From the NCBI GenBank assembly GCA_032191485.1, contig JAVDOI010000002.1, positions 6,465,577 through 6,529,576 of the forward strand: 64,000 bases of DNA, read 5' to 3'. Both the position numbers and the translations under genes were made by a program. Source of the DNA: Leptoclinus maculatus (Eukaryota > Chordata > Actinopteri > Perciformes > Stichaeidae). The notes beneath the pieces are model-generated. The model did not search any database, had not been told where the DNA came from, and worked only from the letters and a program-made list of their open reading frames with translations. Shown here piece by piece: positions 16,851-27,999 of the stretch; positions within the stretch are counted from its first letter, which is position 1; every line of letters begins with the position of its first letter.

Positions 16851-17271
16851 CAGTCTCAAGGCAGTTCTTAAAATAGTCACAAAATGTAATCTGCCGATTG
16901 TATTCAAGCTTCAAAAACTGAAAGGCGGTGTTCATGCTGAACAAAACCTGTAAGTGTCATAAACTTGTGTTTGCCACAAAGTTTATTTTCTGCAGTAATC
17001 CAAAATCCAATTAATAAAAATCTCATTGGCTTTTTGTCCAGGGAACCAATACGATGCTAACTTCCTGGGTTGGCCTACAACATTACATTATCCCTGCAGC
17101 ACTCTATATGTTATACACTTAACATGTAGGTGCATGGTTTTCCTTTTCTGTGTTCTTCGTTTCTCATTCTGTTGCAGCTACAATGCACAGTCCTATAAAA
17201 GAACAGTACCTGGGATCACCATTCATTATTTCTCTATTTTTCCTCTATTAAGCCTCCTCCATATCAACAGG

Positions 17272-20200
17272 ATGACCCTTCTCAACTACCCTGTTCCAGA
17301 GTTGGATGTCACCTTGCAAGAAGTGAGCCGTGTCCTGCAGCTCACTTTAGGTCCTGACCTTTACCCAGAGTTCAAAAGTACGCTGGAACAGCAGAGGGAG
17401 CTCCTTCAAGAGGCCCAGAAAAAATTGTCTGCTATTGCTTCAGGCCAAGATAATTGGGTGACTGAGCAGTTCAAGAGAGGTCTGCTGTCTTGCACTGATC
17501 CCCTGCCCACCTCCACTGCCCTCCCTGTTGTTCTTCTTCCTTCAAAGTCAAATAAATGTACCCAGCTGGGGAGGGCAGCCGCTCTGCTTTGGGCAGCAGC
17601 AAAGCTGTACAGTGAGCCCATGTTACTGGAGGGCAATGTGCCCATGGAGCGCACACAGCAGTCTGAGGTATTCGCTGCCAGCCGGATTCCTGGTAAGAGT
17701 CAAGATGAGATTAAGGTAAGATTACTGGTGAGATAACTGGTGAAATTGAAACAAAATGAAAAGGTTATTAATTCTAAATATGCCAGGTCTGCTCTATTTC
17801 TAATCTGAAACTTTGTTATTTCCAGGTCTACCCAGATAGCCTCCACGCTATCGTCACCTGTGTTGGAGGTGTGTTTCCTGTTGACATACTGGGGCGTCCC
17901 AGCACTGGTGGGCCGGTTTCTGCTCGACAGTTCATTGACATCTACAACCAGCTGGCTCAGGTGATGGACCAACCCAGTGCAGGAGAACAGAATGATCCCT
18001 CTGCTATTTGCAGCCTCTCGGCTCTGGAGCGCAAAGTCTGGGCTGCCACCAGGGAAGAGATCCTGGGGCAAGGAGGGGACGCAGCGGCATCACTGGGGCT
18101 GATGGAGAGTGCCGTGCTGACGCTCTGTCTTGAAGACTGTAACGCTCCCTCTGAACTGGCTGATATCCTCAATGCAGTGAGGCTGGGAGGAGGAGGAGAC
18201 CGTCCATGTCTGAGATACTATGACAAGGTATTGGGTAGAATCTGGACAACAATTTTAAACCAAACTAAGATTAGATTCCTCGTCCTCAAACTTTTTTTGT
18301 TCTGTGGTCAAATTAGGCAATACACACACAATATCACATGATTTATACCAGGGTTCACGTATACACTACCAAAGTACCACTTTATTCAAAATAATTCAGT
18401 TACACTTTCAGAGAAAAGCTCAGTTGATTAAATTTACAACCAGATATTTAATTGCAGCTCATCAAAAGTGAATACAGGACAGCATATCTGCCACTTGGAC
18501 ATCTAGTCTCAAAAGTTAACAACAAGCTATGCTAGTAAAATGCTTTGATTTTGAAAAGTGCTAAAATGTTAAAGTAAAGAAATGTATGAATTCCACGATT
18601 AAACTAAATGTGGTCAGAGGTTTCAGTGCTCGATGATTTTCAATGGACTAAAAGAATCAACTGATCTTTATTTCTATTCTATTTTTTGACAGGTGGTGAA
18701 CCTGGTTGTATTCAACGACAGCACAGCTGGGATGGTGTTTGAGCACAGTGCTGTGGATGGGATGGTGGCAGGGCTCATAACTGAGCATGTGTACAATCTG
18801 TCTGAGACTGCTGACTTAAACCTTGTCCAAAAGGACAAAGAAAATGTTAATGGGTCTGTCACTGTAAACAATGTAAATTCTGTTTGTCCAACTTCCCTAA
18901 CATTCCCCTTGCAAGGAGTAAATACACCCAAGATGAGTCCTGACTTAAAAGCAACACATCCAGTTCTCACATTTGATGTGTTGGCCTATCCTGATGTCTT
19001 TTCTACTCTCAGAGGGCAGCGAGGCCTCTATGATGCTTGGATTAACTTCTCTTTGCAGCTTTCCCTGAGGAAGACTCTTGGGGAATCTGCTGCCAAGCAT
19101 ATACTTGTCACACCTACCCATATGCGTCACTACGAACATGGCCGTTGTGATCCTACATACTCCATCACCATGCATTCCCACAAGTTAGTAGGCGCATTGG
19201 AGTCTTGCATTGGCTCAGATAACACGATCCAATACACGCCTGAACTCCTACGATTGTTTCATGTTGCATTTTTGGAGCATAAGAGCCTCATCAAAAACAC
19301 CAAAAGTGGTAAAGGAGTTGGTCCCCACCTAGCTGCCTTGCGTCGATCATTGTCATCTGACAACCCACTGAAGAAGTACCTGGACCCCTTTGGATGTCCA
19401 TCCGTGTACCTCACAGGTACAGATCTGTTGGAGGGCGCGGAATGTGGAGTAGGGAATGTTTATGCCCAAGATCAGCTGGCTGTAACCTACCTTGGGAAGA
19501 GAGACAAGGTTCGCATAGTACTTAATGGGAAAGGGAGCTTTGCTTTGGGATTGGAGAAGCTTCAAGAAAGCCTGAAGATAAACCTGAAGTTAGTGATGCT
19601 TCTAGCTGTTAGATATGCCATTGCATACCAAATGGGAGCCCTGGAGCATCCACTGAATCAGAGTCCAAATGAGAATATGAATGGAGAGACAAACTACTGC
19701 CCAGGGAGCCAGGACAAGGACAAAACCTGTGTTGACTCCACCTCTGGCATGAGCACAGACTACACTCTGGTGATCCATGGTGGTGCTGGAGAGGAGATGA
19801 TGCTGAACACTGACGTGATTGGGGTTATTGAGTTTGCTCTACAGATGGCTTTAACCCTTGGATCTCAAGTGCTTCAACAAGGTGGAAGGAGTGTGGACGC
19901 AGTTCAGAAGTCAGTAGAAGCTCTGGAAGACTGCTTCTTGTTCAATGCAGGTAAAGGCTCAGTATTCAACAAAGATGGCAAAATTGAAATGGAAGCAACC
20001 ATTGTGGATGGCAATGCAATGAGGTCAGGATCTGTTGCTTGTGTGCAAAGTGTGAAGAACCCCATAAAAGCAGCAAGATGTGTCATGGAGAAGAGCTCAC
20101 ATTCACTCATTGTGGGAGATGGGGCTGAGGAGTTTCTGAAAGGGTTGGAGGAGAAAGAGAAGCCTGTTGGGGCTGAGTATTTCTACACTGACATACGTCA

Positions 20201-22598
20201 CAGACAGTTAACTGCAAAGCTCACTGATGGAAAGGCCTCAAAAAACAATCACCCTCAGACAGTTGGAGCTGTGGCTTTGGATCGCTGGAGTGGGTTGGCT
20301 GCTGCATCTTCCACAGGTGGGTTGGTCGGAAAGCTGAAAGGGCGAGTTGGGGATACAGCAGTAGTAGGGGCAGGAATATATGCTGATGACAAGTTAGCTA
20401 TTACCTGCTCTGGAGATGGAGATGTATTTCTGAGGCACACAGTTGCACAGAAAATAGCCAGTCTCTATCAGCACACTGGCTGTAGTCTTAGGCAGGCATG
20501 TAGAGAAGTGATAGCTGAAAATCTAGATGGGATCTGTGCAGGAATCATTGCTCTGGACACTAAAGGTGATGCCACTATTGAAACAAATGCTGGTGTGATG
20601 TTTGTGGCCTCAATGATTGATGGCATTTCACGTGTAGAGGTCCTCAGGCCCCTCAACAGCTTCTCTCATGTGATCTGGGGAACAGATGATCTGGTTGCCT
20701 ACCTGGATCCCAACCCCTGGATCCCTGGGTCAACCATTCTGACCAGAAAAACTCTTAGCGGGGCAAGAAGCATCTTCCAGTTGGCTACACCTGATTTTGT
20801 GGCTATGCTACAAGGAGCAAGAGCTGTGTCAAGCTTGCTATGTGAGAGATTGGGAGTGCAGCGCTGTGCCTTGGTTTTCAATCCAACCCCTGATCAGCCA
20901 GCACAAATCAGAGTGCTTCCTCTTCATGGCCTAGAGCCAAACTGGCAGCCCCATCTTGCAAATGAAGAGGAATTCCAAACTCACGATTCTCGCTACTGCA
21001 CCTCAAAAAGTGGCCCACGCTGGGATGATGAGGCACTGACTCAGGTTCAAGCCAAGATTAGAAGCGGACTGCCAACACCAAATGCACCCTCTTGCTTTGA
21101 CTTCTGTGGGGACTCTTCCAATGATAACCTGTTCAGTCGTATTGTACGTGGAGAGCAGCAACAGTGGAGAGTGTGGGAGGACAGTGAGCATGTTGCCTTC
21201 CTGACACCGTACCCAAACACTCCTGGACTAACCGTTGTGGTGCCACGCAAACAACTGTCCAGTGACATCTTCAAACTGCAGGAAGTTGACTACAAAGCAC
21301 TGATCTTAGCCACTTATAAAGTTGCCAGACTACTGGAAGAGGGGATGAGAGCTCGAGGAGTTGCACTGATCTTTGAGGGCCTTGAGATTGATTATGCCCA
21401 TGCCAAGCTTATCCCTCTGTTACCCTCACCAGATGGCTCTAGGCCTGCTGATCTGCAACCAGAGTTCTTCCACAGCTACCCTGGATATGTGTCATCACTG
21501 GATGGCCCAGCTGCTGACCCCGAGGCCCTCAAAGGGATCCACTCAAAAATCATGCACTGCAGGCCTTCTCACTCATGGCAAGACCCTCAGTCTCACTCCA
21601 CACTTGCCATCAAGAGCCAGTGGTATCGCAACCTGTTCCAGATTCAAAACACTCTCTTCCACAGCACAGTGGAATATTTCCACTCTTCCTGCCAGTACTC
21701 CTACGCTCTAACCCCTCTGACCACAGACACCATCTCCTCACCAATGGGCTTGGGATCGGACTCAGAACCAGTTTCTGTTAACCTGCTGGGCCAAGATATC
21801 TACCTGGCTGACTCAATGCAATTCGTACTTGAATACTTCCTTCGCTTCCAGGAGAACCTGCCGGGGACATACTACATATCTTCCAGCTTCAGAGGGGAAG
21901 ATCCTGATGCCACTCACTTGAACCAGTTCTACCATGTGGAGTGTGAACTGTTGGGTGACATGGACAAAGCCATTTCTACAGCAGAAGGATACTTGGCTCA
22001 TCTCACCAAGTCCATGTTGAAGAAACACTCCGATATGATCCTCAACACTGCCGGGACCCTTGCCCATGTCAAAGCTATGCTGAGTAAGCTGGATGGAAAA
22101 ACTCCTCTCCCAAGAGTCCCTTTGGACCAGGCCATTCCCATGATGCCCTCCGCTGACTGCTTAGAGTGGGTACAAGATGGCCAGCCGCAGTTTGGCAGAA
22201 AGCTTACACGCAAAGGAGAGCGGGTTTTGATAGAGAAATATGAAGGTGCTGTTTGGCTGACTGAGATGGACCATCTAGGGGTTCCCTTCTACCAGGCCTA
22301 TGTGGAGGGCACTGGGCGGTGCAAAGCAAAAGCCGCTGACCTTCTCCTGGGGCTGGGTGAGACTCTGGGTCTCGGCGAACGTCATTCCACCCCAGAGATG
22401 GTAAAGGAGGCCCTCAGGCACCATGCAGTGCCAGAGCAGTCCTACAAATGGTACATTGACATGCGGCAAGTGAAACCACTCCACACCAGTGGATGGGGCA
22501 TGGGGACGGAGCGCTACTTGTGTTGGCTGCTTCAGCATGATGACATCAGAGATATACATATCATTCCTAGGATGAAAGGAATGAAGTACATGCCCTGA
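17272..22598 (+). CDS. Multi-enzyme fusion: acyltransferase, asparaginase, HIT, AsnRS-like
   Basis: Three coding exons, 17272-17715, 17826-18227 and 18693-22598, all phase 0, give 1583 residues. Domains in order: (1) residues ~1-610, carnitine/choline acyltransferase family; FEHSAVDGM holds the catalytic His300 with Asp304 four residues on, as in choline acetyltransferase, and MRHYEHGRCDPTYS matches the C-terminal lobe signature. (2) ~638-940, isoaspartyl-peptidase/asparaginase Ntn-hydrolase; HGGAG start, nucleophile Thr805 in TVGAVALD, then STGG and GRVGD. (3) ~942-1080, degenerate HIT-like domain. (4) ~1092-1195, HIT domain with YAHAK in place of HxHxH. (5) ~1230-1583, class II tRNA-synthetase core like AspRS/AsnRS or archaeal asparagine synthetase; motif 2 Arg1349 in SSFRGEDPDATHLNQF, motif 3 Arg1556 in GWGMGTER. 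No anticodon-binding domain is seen. The Met at 17272 was chosen because a CAG acceptor ends at 17270; an in-frame Met at 17026 would add a hydrophobic intron-like stretch. Function unknown. Confidence 0.88.
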
Positions 22599-24639
22599 TC
22601 AAAAGTACTCCACAGGTCTGCAGGCCCTTAGATGTGATATACTTGTAATAATGGGGCCAACGAAAGAAATACCCTATGGATTTTAATCATAAAATGCGTC
22701 ATTAATCCAGATCTTCGGACTTTTACCTAGCTTTTAGTGTCTTATAATCATCACCAGTGATATTTATTGTATTGTCCAAACTTTCCACAGTCCTTAATCT
22801 TATCTAAACCTTGTACCCGTGTTTCTAAATAATGGAGGTATTAGAGGAGTTTAATTTGAGGTTACAGGAAGGAAATAAGCAGTTGTTTCTTAAATGTTAA
22901 CATTGAAGAGTTGGTTTCATTTCATAGTTCATTTTGCATCGATGTAACTGCAAATTGAGAATTTTTCAAACTATGTACCGATAACATGAAAGAAAATATT
23001 TGTTTAAGTCCTTAAATGGTGTACTATCATTTATGCAATCAAATCATTTGCATTGTTTTATAACAGTCTTTGTATATAAAGGATTTCTGTGAAAGTCATA
23101 TATGCATTATGTTTCATTCCTCTTCTTATTGATGATTTGCAGCTATCAGGCACCATCTGGATGTATTACTGACAAGGTCAATGGGACCTGTTCCATAAAA
23201 CCTCCGATCATGGTGATCTCAGACCATCATAGGTCCCTAGGCACAGGGAGAAATATCACAAAGCTAAAATATTTGTGTATGTGTATAATTGTATGTGTGT
23301 GTGTGTTTGTGTGTAAATGCACCATTTTAATTTGATGATAATGAATGACAGGATAGTGTGACATTGGTAAAGAGATTTATGATTGTTTCTTGGCACCAGA
23401 TTTCAAAGAAAACAAGCTCATCTTTCACCAATTCAAGGGCACTTTTTACCACACCCAACCCCACCCATTAGTGATGCTGGTCTGGTCAGAGGTGAAACAG
23501 GTATGACATTTTCGATGAGAGAAAGCATTGAAACACTGCATTTCAGTCTAATGTTATTAGACTGTTATTATTTTAAATGACTACAGATCTGATTGGTCAA
23601 TATAATTTCACAACAACTTATCAGTGTGTCACTGTTGCATGCATGACCAATATGCTGAAAGTGCTGGAACTCTGCATTGATCTGCAAAGTTGGGTCACCA
23701 TTACCACCAACACTCTGATGTTACAGAATGTTCAGATCATAATTAAAACTTAAAAGATGATCATTTGTATTTTTGCTTTATAAACTCTACGATATTTGCA
23801 TTGAAATATAATGGTTTGGGCCAAATTGTTTCACTAATTAAGAATACACACAATTTTGCTCACACACACAAATACCAATGTTATGCATAAGGTTGGTTCC
23901 CTCTATTCCATCAAATATCAAGACAATGTTTATGAAAAAAATCCCACATAGCAAGTCCAACAGTATGGGCATTACAGGTTCAAACCTCTCTGGCTTGTGA
24001 TTTGCATGTGACCGTCTGATATAAAATAAACACCATAAGACCCAACATTTCCATCCTTAAGGGACACTATGTTGACTATTATACCAAACACATTTTGTAC
24101 TGTAAACCATTTACATCGTTGGCATGGTGGAGTTGTAACTTTAAGCATTAACCACCTGATATGACATCTGAACAGTAACACCATCTGGCAACATTTGTGT
24201 GGTGAAAATAGAAAAACTGTGCAGGATGCTTAATTGTGTCGCTCTTCATCTTTTATAGACCGTAATCTGTTGTAATTAACTTGCTTTCCTGTTGGATATC
24301 ATAGATATTTCAGGTGAACCATGAAGTATTTTTTCTAAAAAAAATGGCCATAACACTCTCAGTCTATATCACAGTCTCACTTTATATTAATTGATCGTAG
24401 CAACAACCAGAAGTAATTCTTATATCATAAAAAGTCTATGATACACATAGAGACACAAACATGATTTTCACAATTCTTGAATGCTTCCTGTAAAATCTAT
24501 CAGATGCGGTAAACAGATAATTAGCAAAGAACAGTACAGGAGTAAAGTAATAATAAATCAATTATATCAAATTGTAAAATGTATTGTTATAAAATCATAT
24601 AACCCGGATGTAGTATGTGAGTAGTCGACTATCTGTTTC
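22599..24639. other. 3' flank of fusion gene, no further gene seen
   Basis: AT-rich sequence with no ORF showing splice-linked continuation. The first several hundred bases should be 3'UTR; no clear AATAAA was assigned. Confidence 0.5.
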
Positions 24640-24842
24640 CGGTTGTCGCTGTCGGATCTGACCCCCGGCTTGAGATGAGCCCTACCGCTGTCTGAAGCTG
24701 AAGACATAATCATCTCTGGTCTAATTTCTGAAACGTAGGTTTCTGCGGTTTTTTTTCATAGTTTGTGTACTTGTATTCTTGCTTCCACTTTATCTTCCGC
24801 ACTTTTTCTGTGAGTGTGTCTTGTCAATAAGGCTGGCTAAAG
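24640..24842 (+). promoter_or_regulatory. mief1: mief1 non-coding exon 1 and promoter
   Basis: GC-richer segment with a TTTCCGG (ETS-like) motif near 24638, followed by a probable non-coding exon ending in CTAAAG at 24842 before a strong GTAAGG donor. The matching acceptor ends at 25516 (CCCCAG). The true transcription start is not determinable. Confidence 0.5.
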
Positions 24843-25539
24843 GTAAGGTCAGCGCTTTCGTAGCCTTACAGCTAGTTAGCGTGTTAAGCTAACGTGCTAA
24901 TCAAGAGTGAGTGAATGTGTGACTCTTCGCTGAGACAGCCATTTTCTAAAGACTAAATTAACCTCGGCAGATTACAGTGCCAGTATTTCACGGCGGGTAG
25001 AGTCAATGGTCACATAACGGTAGTTAGAAAATAAGGGAGACAGAGAGCCACGATGTTGAGCTCCGTGGTCACATTTGGATGGTTGCTAACATTAACCAGC
25101 ATTACTGTCTCTACTAACGTTAGCTGACAGTGTGAACCGTTGGTGCTCTCTAACACACGACATACAAACTGGCAAAGGAGCAGCTAGTTTTAAACCTTTT
25201 GTTAAAAAGGTGGCTTGCTCTTAAATGTAAATTTTATATATTGCCTACTTTTCTCCAAAGGCAGAGACAGATTGAACAAAAATAATTGCTGCATTAGTCA
25301 TGAATGAATTTTGGGATAATGTTTTTCTTTTTGTATACCTAAATACTAATAGTGATAACCAACCAAGAGTGAGAGGCAGGTAACTTAACCTGTGCCATCT
25401 TTATGATTTCTAAGTGCTTTCTATTACCTTTCTAACATTATAGATTCGGTTGTGTAATCCTATTTGCTCATTGCATCCCAAAAGTCATCACATGACTTCT
25501 GCTCTCCTTTCCCCAGGACCCAGGGTGTCCCCCCTCTCC

Positions 25540-25554
25540 ATGTGTAGTCCCTAA
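25540..25554 (+). promoter_or_regulatory. 4-codon uORF overlapping microprotein start (TAATG)
   Basis: ATG TGT AGT CCC TAA, with the last base of the TAA stop also the first base of the next ATG (TAATG). It is the only ATG between the exon-2 acceptor (25516) and the microprotein ORF, and is placed so that termination-reinitiation could feed the microprotein ORF. Confidence 0.55.
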
Positions 25555-25766
25555 TGGGCGGCTGGTCTCGCAGTGCCGTGCTGGAGCTGTACCGGGCGCT
25601 GCTCCGCGCAGGCCTTCATCTTCAGCACACCGACCGCAATTACTACCGCCGCGCCGTGGCTCGCGAGTTCCGCCGCTGCCAAGCTCTGACGATACCCGAA
25701 GATAAGGAGGACGCGCTGAGGAGGGGCCAGTTCTTCCTCAACAGCCGATTGGGTGGGCTTATGTAG
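25554..25766 (+). CDS. MIEF1 upstream-ORF microprotein (LYR motif)
   Basis: A 70-codon ORF in the 5' leader of mief1, on the exon 25517-25842. It begins MGGWSRSAVLELYRALLRAG, with the LYR tripeptide (L11-R13) characteristic of LYRM proteins, and carries the YYRRAVAREFRRC basic helix. Length and sequence match human MIEF1-MP (altMiD51, 70 aa), a mitochondrial matrix microprotein linked to mitoribosome assembly and mitochondrial translation. Its stop lies 83 nt before the mief1 start in the spliced mRNA (76 nt to 25842 plus 7 nt from 25935), with no ATG in between, so the mRNA is effectively bicistronic. Confidence 0.92.
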   Translation: MGGWSRSAVLELYRALLRAGLHLQHTDRNYYRRAVAREFRRCQALTIPEDKEDALRRGQFFLNSRLGGLM

Positions 25767-25941
25767 GGGGGAGGGGGGGGAGAGAAGGGGTCCCGGGTCA
25801 TCTGCAGGTGGTTCAAAGATCATCTGGAGGTGTATCACCCAGGTGGGTTTCAATATTCAATCAGTGCCTCTGAGCTACGCAACAGAACAAAGTCTTCCTG
25901 TCTTACTCTCTGTCTTTGTCTCCTCTGTTTTCAGTGGTAGG

Positions 25942-27999
25942 ATGGCGGGGGTGAACGGAGACCGCAAAGGGAAGAAAGATGACAATGGGATTGGCACAGC
26001 CATTGACTTCGTGCTTTCCAATGCCAAGCTTGTGCTGGGAGTGGGAGGAGCGGCCATGCTCGGCATTGCGACGCTTGCTGTCAAAAGAGTAAGTGAGCGG
26101 CGATTTATCTCCCAACGTTTCTTTATCTTCTCGCCCTTCCACTCCCACGTGTGATGACGGGGGAGTGAAACGCTCTTACTGCAGCGAACGATGTGCTCAC
26201 AACAAGTCTTTGTCGTGCAGATGTATGACCGGGCCATAAGCGCGCCCACCAGCCCCACCAATATCGAGCCGACGGGAAAGAGGAGCTGGGAGGAGCCCGC
26301 CTGGATCGGTTCGTCACCACGGGTACTCAACCATGACATGAAGTCCACAGTTAGCAGGTCGCTACAGTCTCTGCCCACTTCCTCACATGCTTTTGAACCA
26401 GGTGAGGAAACATGTTTACCATGTTGTATCGTGCAGTATTGACATGCCTGTTTTGTGGTTTCGACTTTCAGCCAGCTGTCATTTTATTTGTTGACAGACG
26501 GCCTATTTGGAGGATTCTTGCTCTTCCTTTACAGTGGGTGTCAGCTCCCTGTAGCGCAGTTGTTAGTCCGCCAGCTGTTTTACATTAGTTTGATGTGATG
26601 TAGTTGAACCTTTCTCATATACGGTAGAAGCCCCTTAGTTTAGTATTTGTAGATACATTTTTTTGAACCCATGCCTCTCATGTCTTTTTCAACTTTGCCC
26701 ACTACCTCCTTTTTCAAAACTTTAAACCGTTTCTAATCTCCTCAGACTGTCTGCGGAGGGCTGTGGGTCGAGCTGCCGTGGGAGGCAGCGGCACCACTCA
26801 GTCAGACCTGCAGCGGGCCCGAATGCGCCTGTCGCTGCAGGAACATCTGTGGGAGTTCTACCAAAATAACGTAAACATCCCGACCGAGGAGCAGGCTGTG
26901 GCACGGAGGGCTGCGTTGGACATCTGTGCCGAACTCAGAGTGTTCCTCCACGCCAAACTGCCCGACATGCCTCTCAGAGAGATGTACCTGAGTGGCAGTC
27001 TGTATGATGACCTGCAGGTAAGAGGTTACTTGCATCTGATCCCACTTTGAGACAAAAGAATCTTAATTTCAACTCTGAGCCGACAAGCATGCATTTGGTT
27101 TGTAAAAGTCTTCAGCCTGCCATGCTTTTCTCCGCTTTATCCCCTTTCTTCCATCTTTGTAGGTGGTGACAGCGGACCACGCCCAGCTCATGGTGCCTCT
27201 TATCTTGGAGAAGAACCTGTGGTCGTCCATCCCCGGGGAGGACACCATCATGAATGTTCCGGGTTTCTGGCTCATCCGCAGGGAGAATCTGGAGTATTTC
27301 CCGCGGAGCAGCAGCTACTGGGACCGCTGCATGGTCGGAGGCTACCTCTCTCCTAAATCGGTCCTCGAGGTCTTTGACAAGCTTGTCAACTCCATCAACT
27401 GGCCAGCTATAGGGAGTGTCCTCGACTACATCATTCGTCCCGTGGTTCCCTCAGAAACACTGACCCTGGAGGTGCAGTACGAGACGGACCGGAAACTAAA
27501 CGTGGACTTCCTACCGTTACTCGTGATGGAGGACGGAACCTCGCTGATCGCTAAACCGCACCGACTTGCCGCAGAGCGGCACGGAAACCTGTGGCGGCAG
27601 AGCTTCCGCGTGGCTGAGACGGCGCGACTCAGGGCCCTGGACCAGGAGGACGGAGGCTGCCGGTGCGCCTGCCTGAAGCTGGCGAAGGCCGTGTGCAAGC
27701 TCAACCCCGCCCTGAACCGGCTCAACGCCAGCCAGCTCACCAACACCATCTTGTTGCTTTGCGAAAAAGAAGGCGACTGGACCCAGGAGGCGCTGGCCGA
27801 CCGCTTCCTGCAGCTGCTGCGAGCACTAGTGGGACACCTAGAGTCAGGGAGGCTGCTGTGCGCCCTCAGCCCTAAAGTTAACTTATTCTGTGAGCTGACT
27901 GAACAGGAAGTGGACGAGCTGGGTTACACGCTCTACTGCGCCCTCTCGGATCCCGAGGGGCTGCTGAGGACTGCTGTGGCCCAGCCGCCCCATCCCTGA
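25942..27999 (+). CDS. mief1: Mitochondrial elongation factor 1 / MiD51
   Basis: Outer-mitochondrial-membrane adaptor that recruits DRP1 for fission. Four coding exons: 25942-26088, 26221-26401, 26746-27017 and 27163-27999, all in frame, 478 residues (human 463). The N-terminus MAGVNGDRKGKKDDNGIGTA leads into the transmembrane segment (about residues 24-48, LVLGVGGAAMLGIATLAV), then a linker with MYDRAISAPTSPT and KRSWEEP. The nucleotidyltransferase-like cytosolic domain includes YLSGSLYDDLQVVTADH, IPGEDTIMNVPGF and SSYWDRC, and ends at NLFCELTEQEVDELGYTLYC. The linker segment after residue ~90 differs most from mammals. Preceded in the same mRNA by the LYR microprotein ORF. Confidence 0.96.

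Noticed and set aside
17026..17271. Upstream in-frame extension of the fusion protein from the Met at 17026
   Set aside because: Hydrophobic, low-similarity text ending in a pyrimidine-rich tract and CAG at 17270, which looks like intron before an exon start. Kept only as an alternative.
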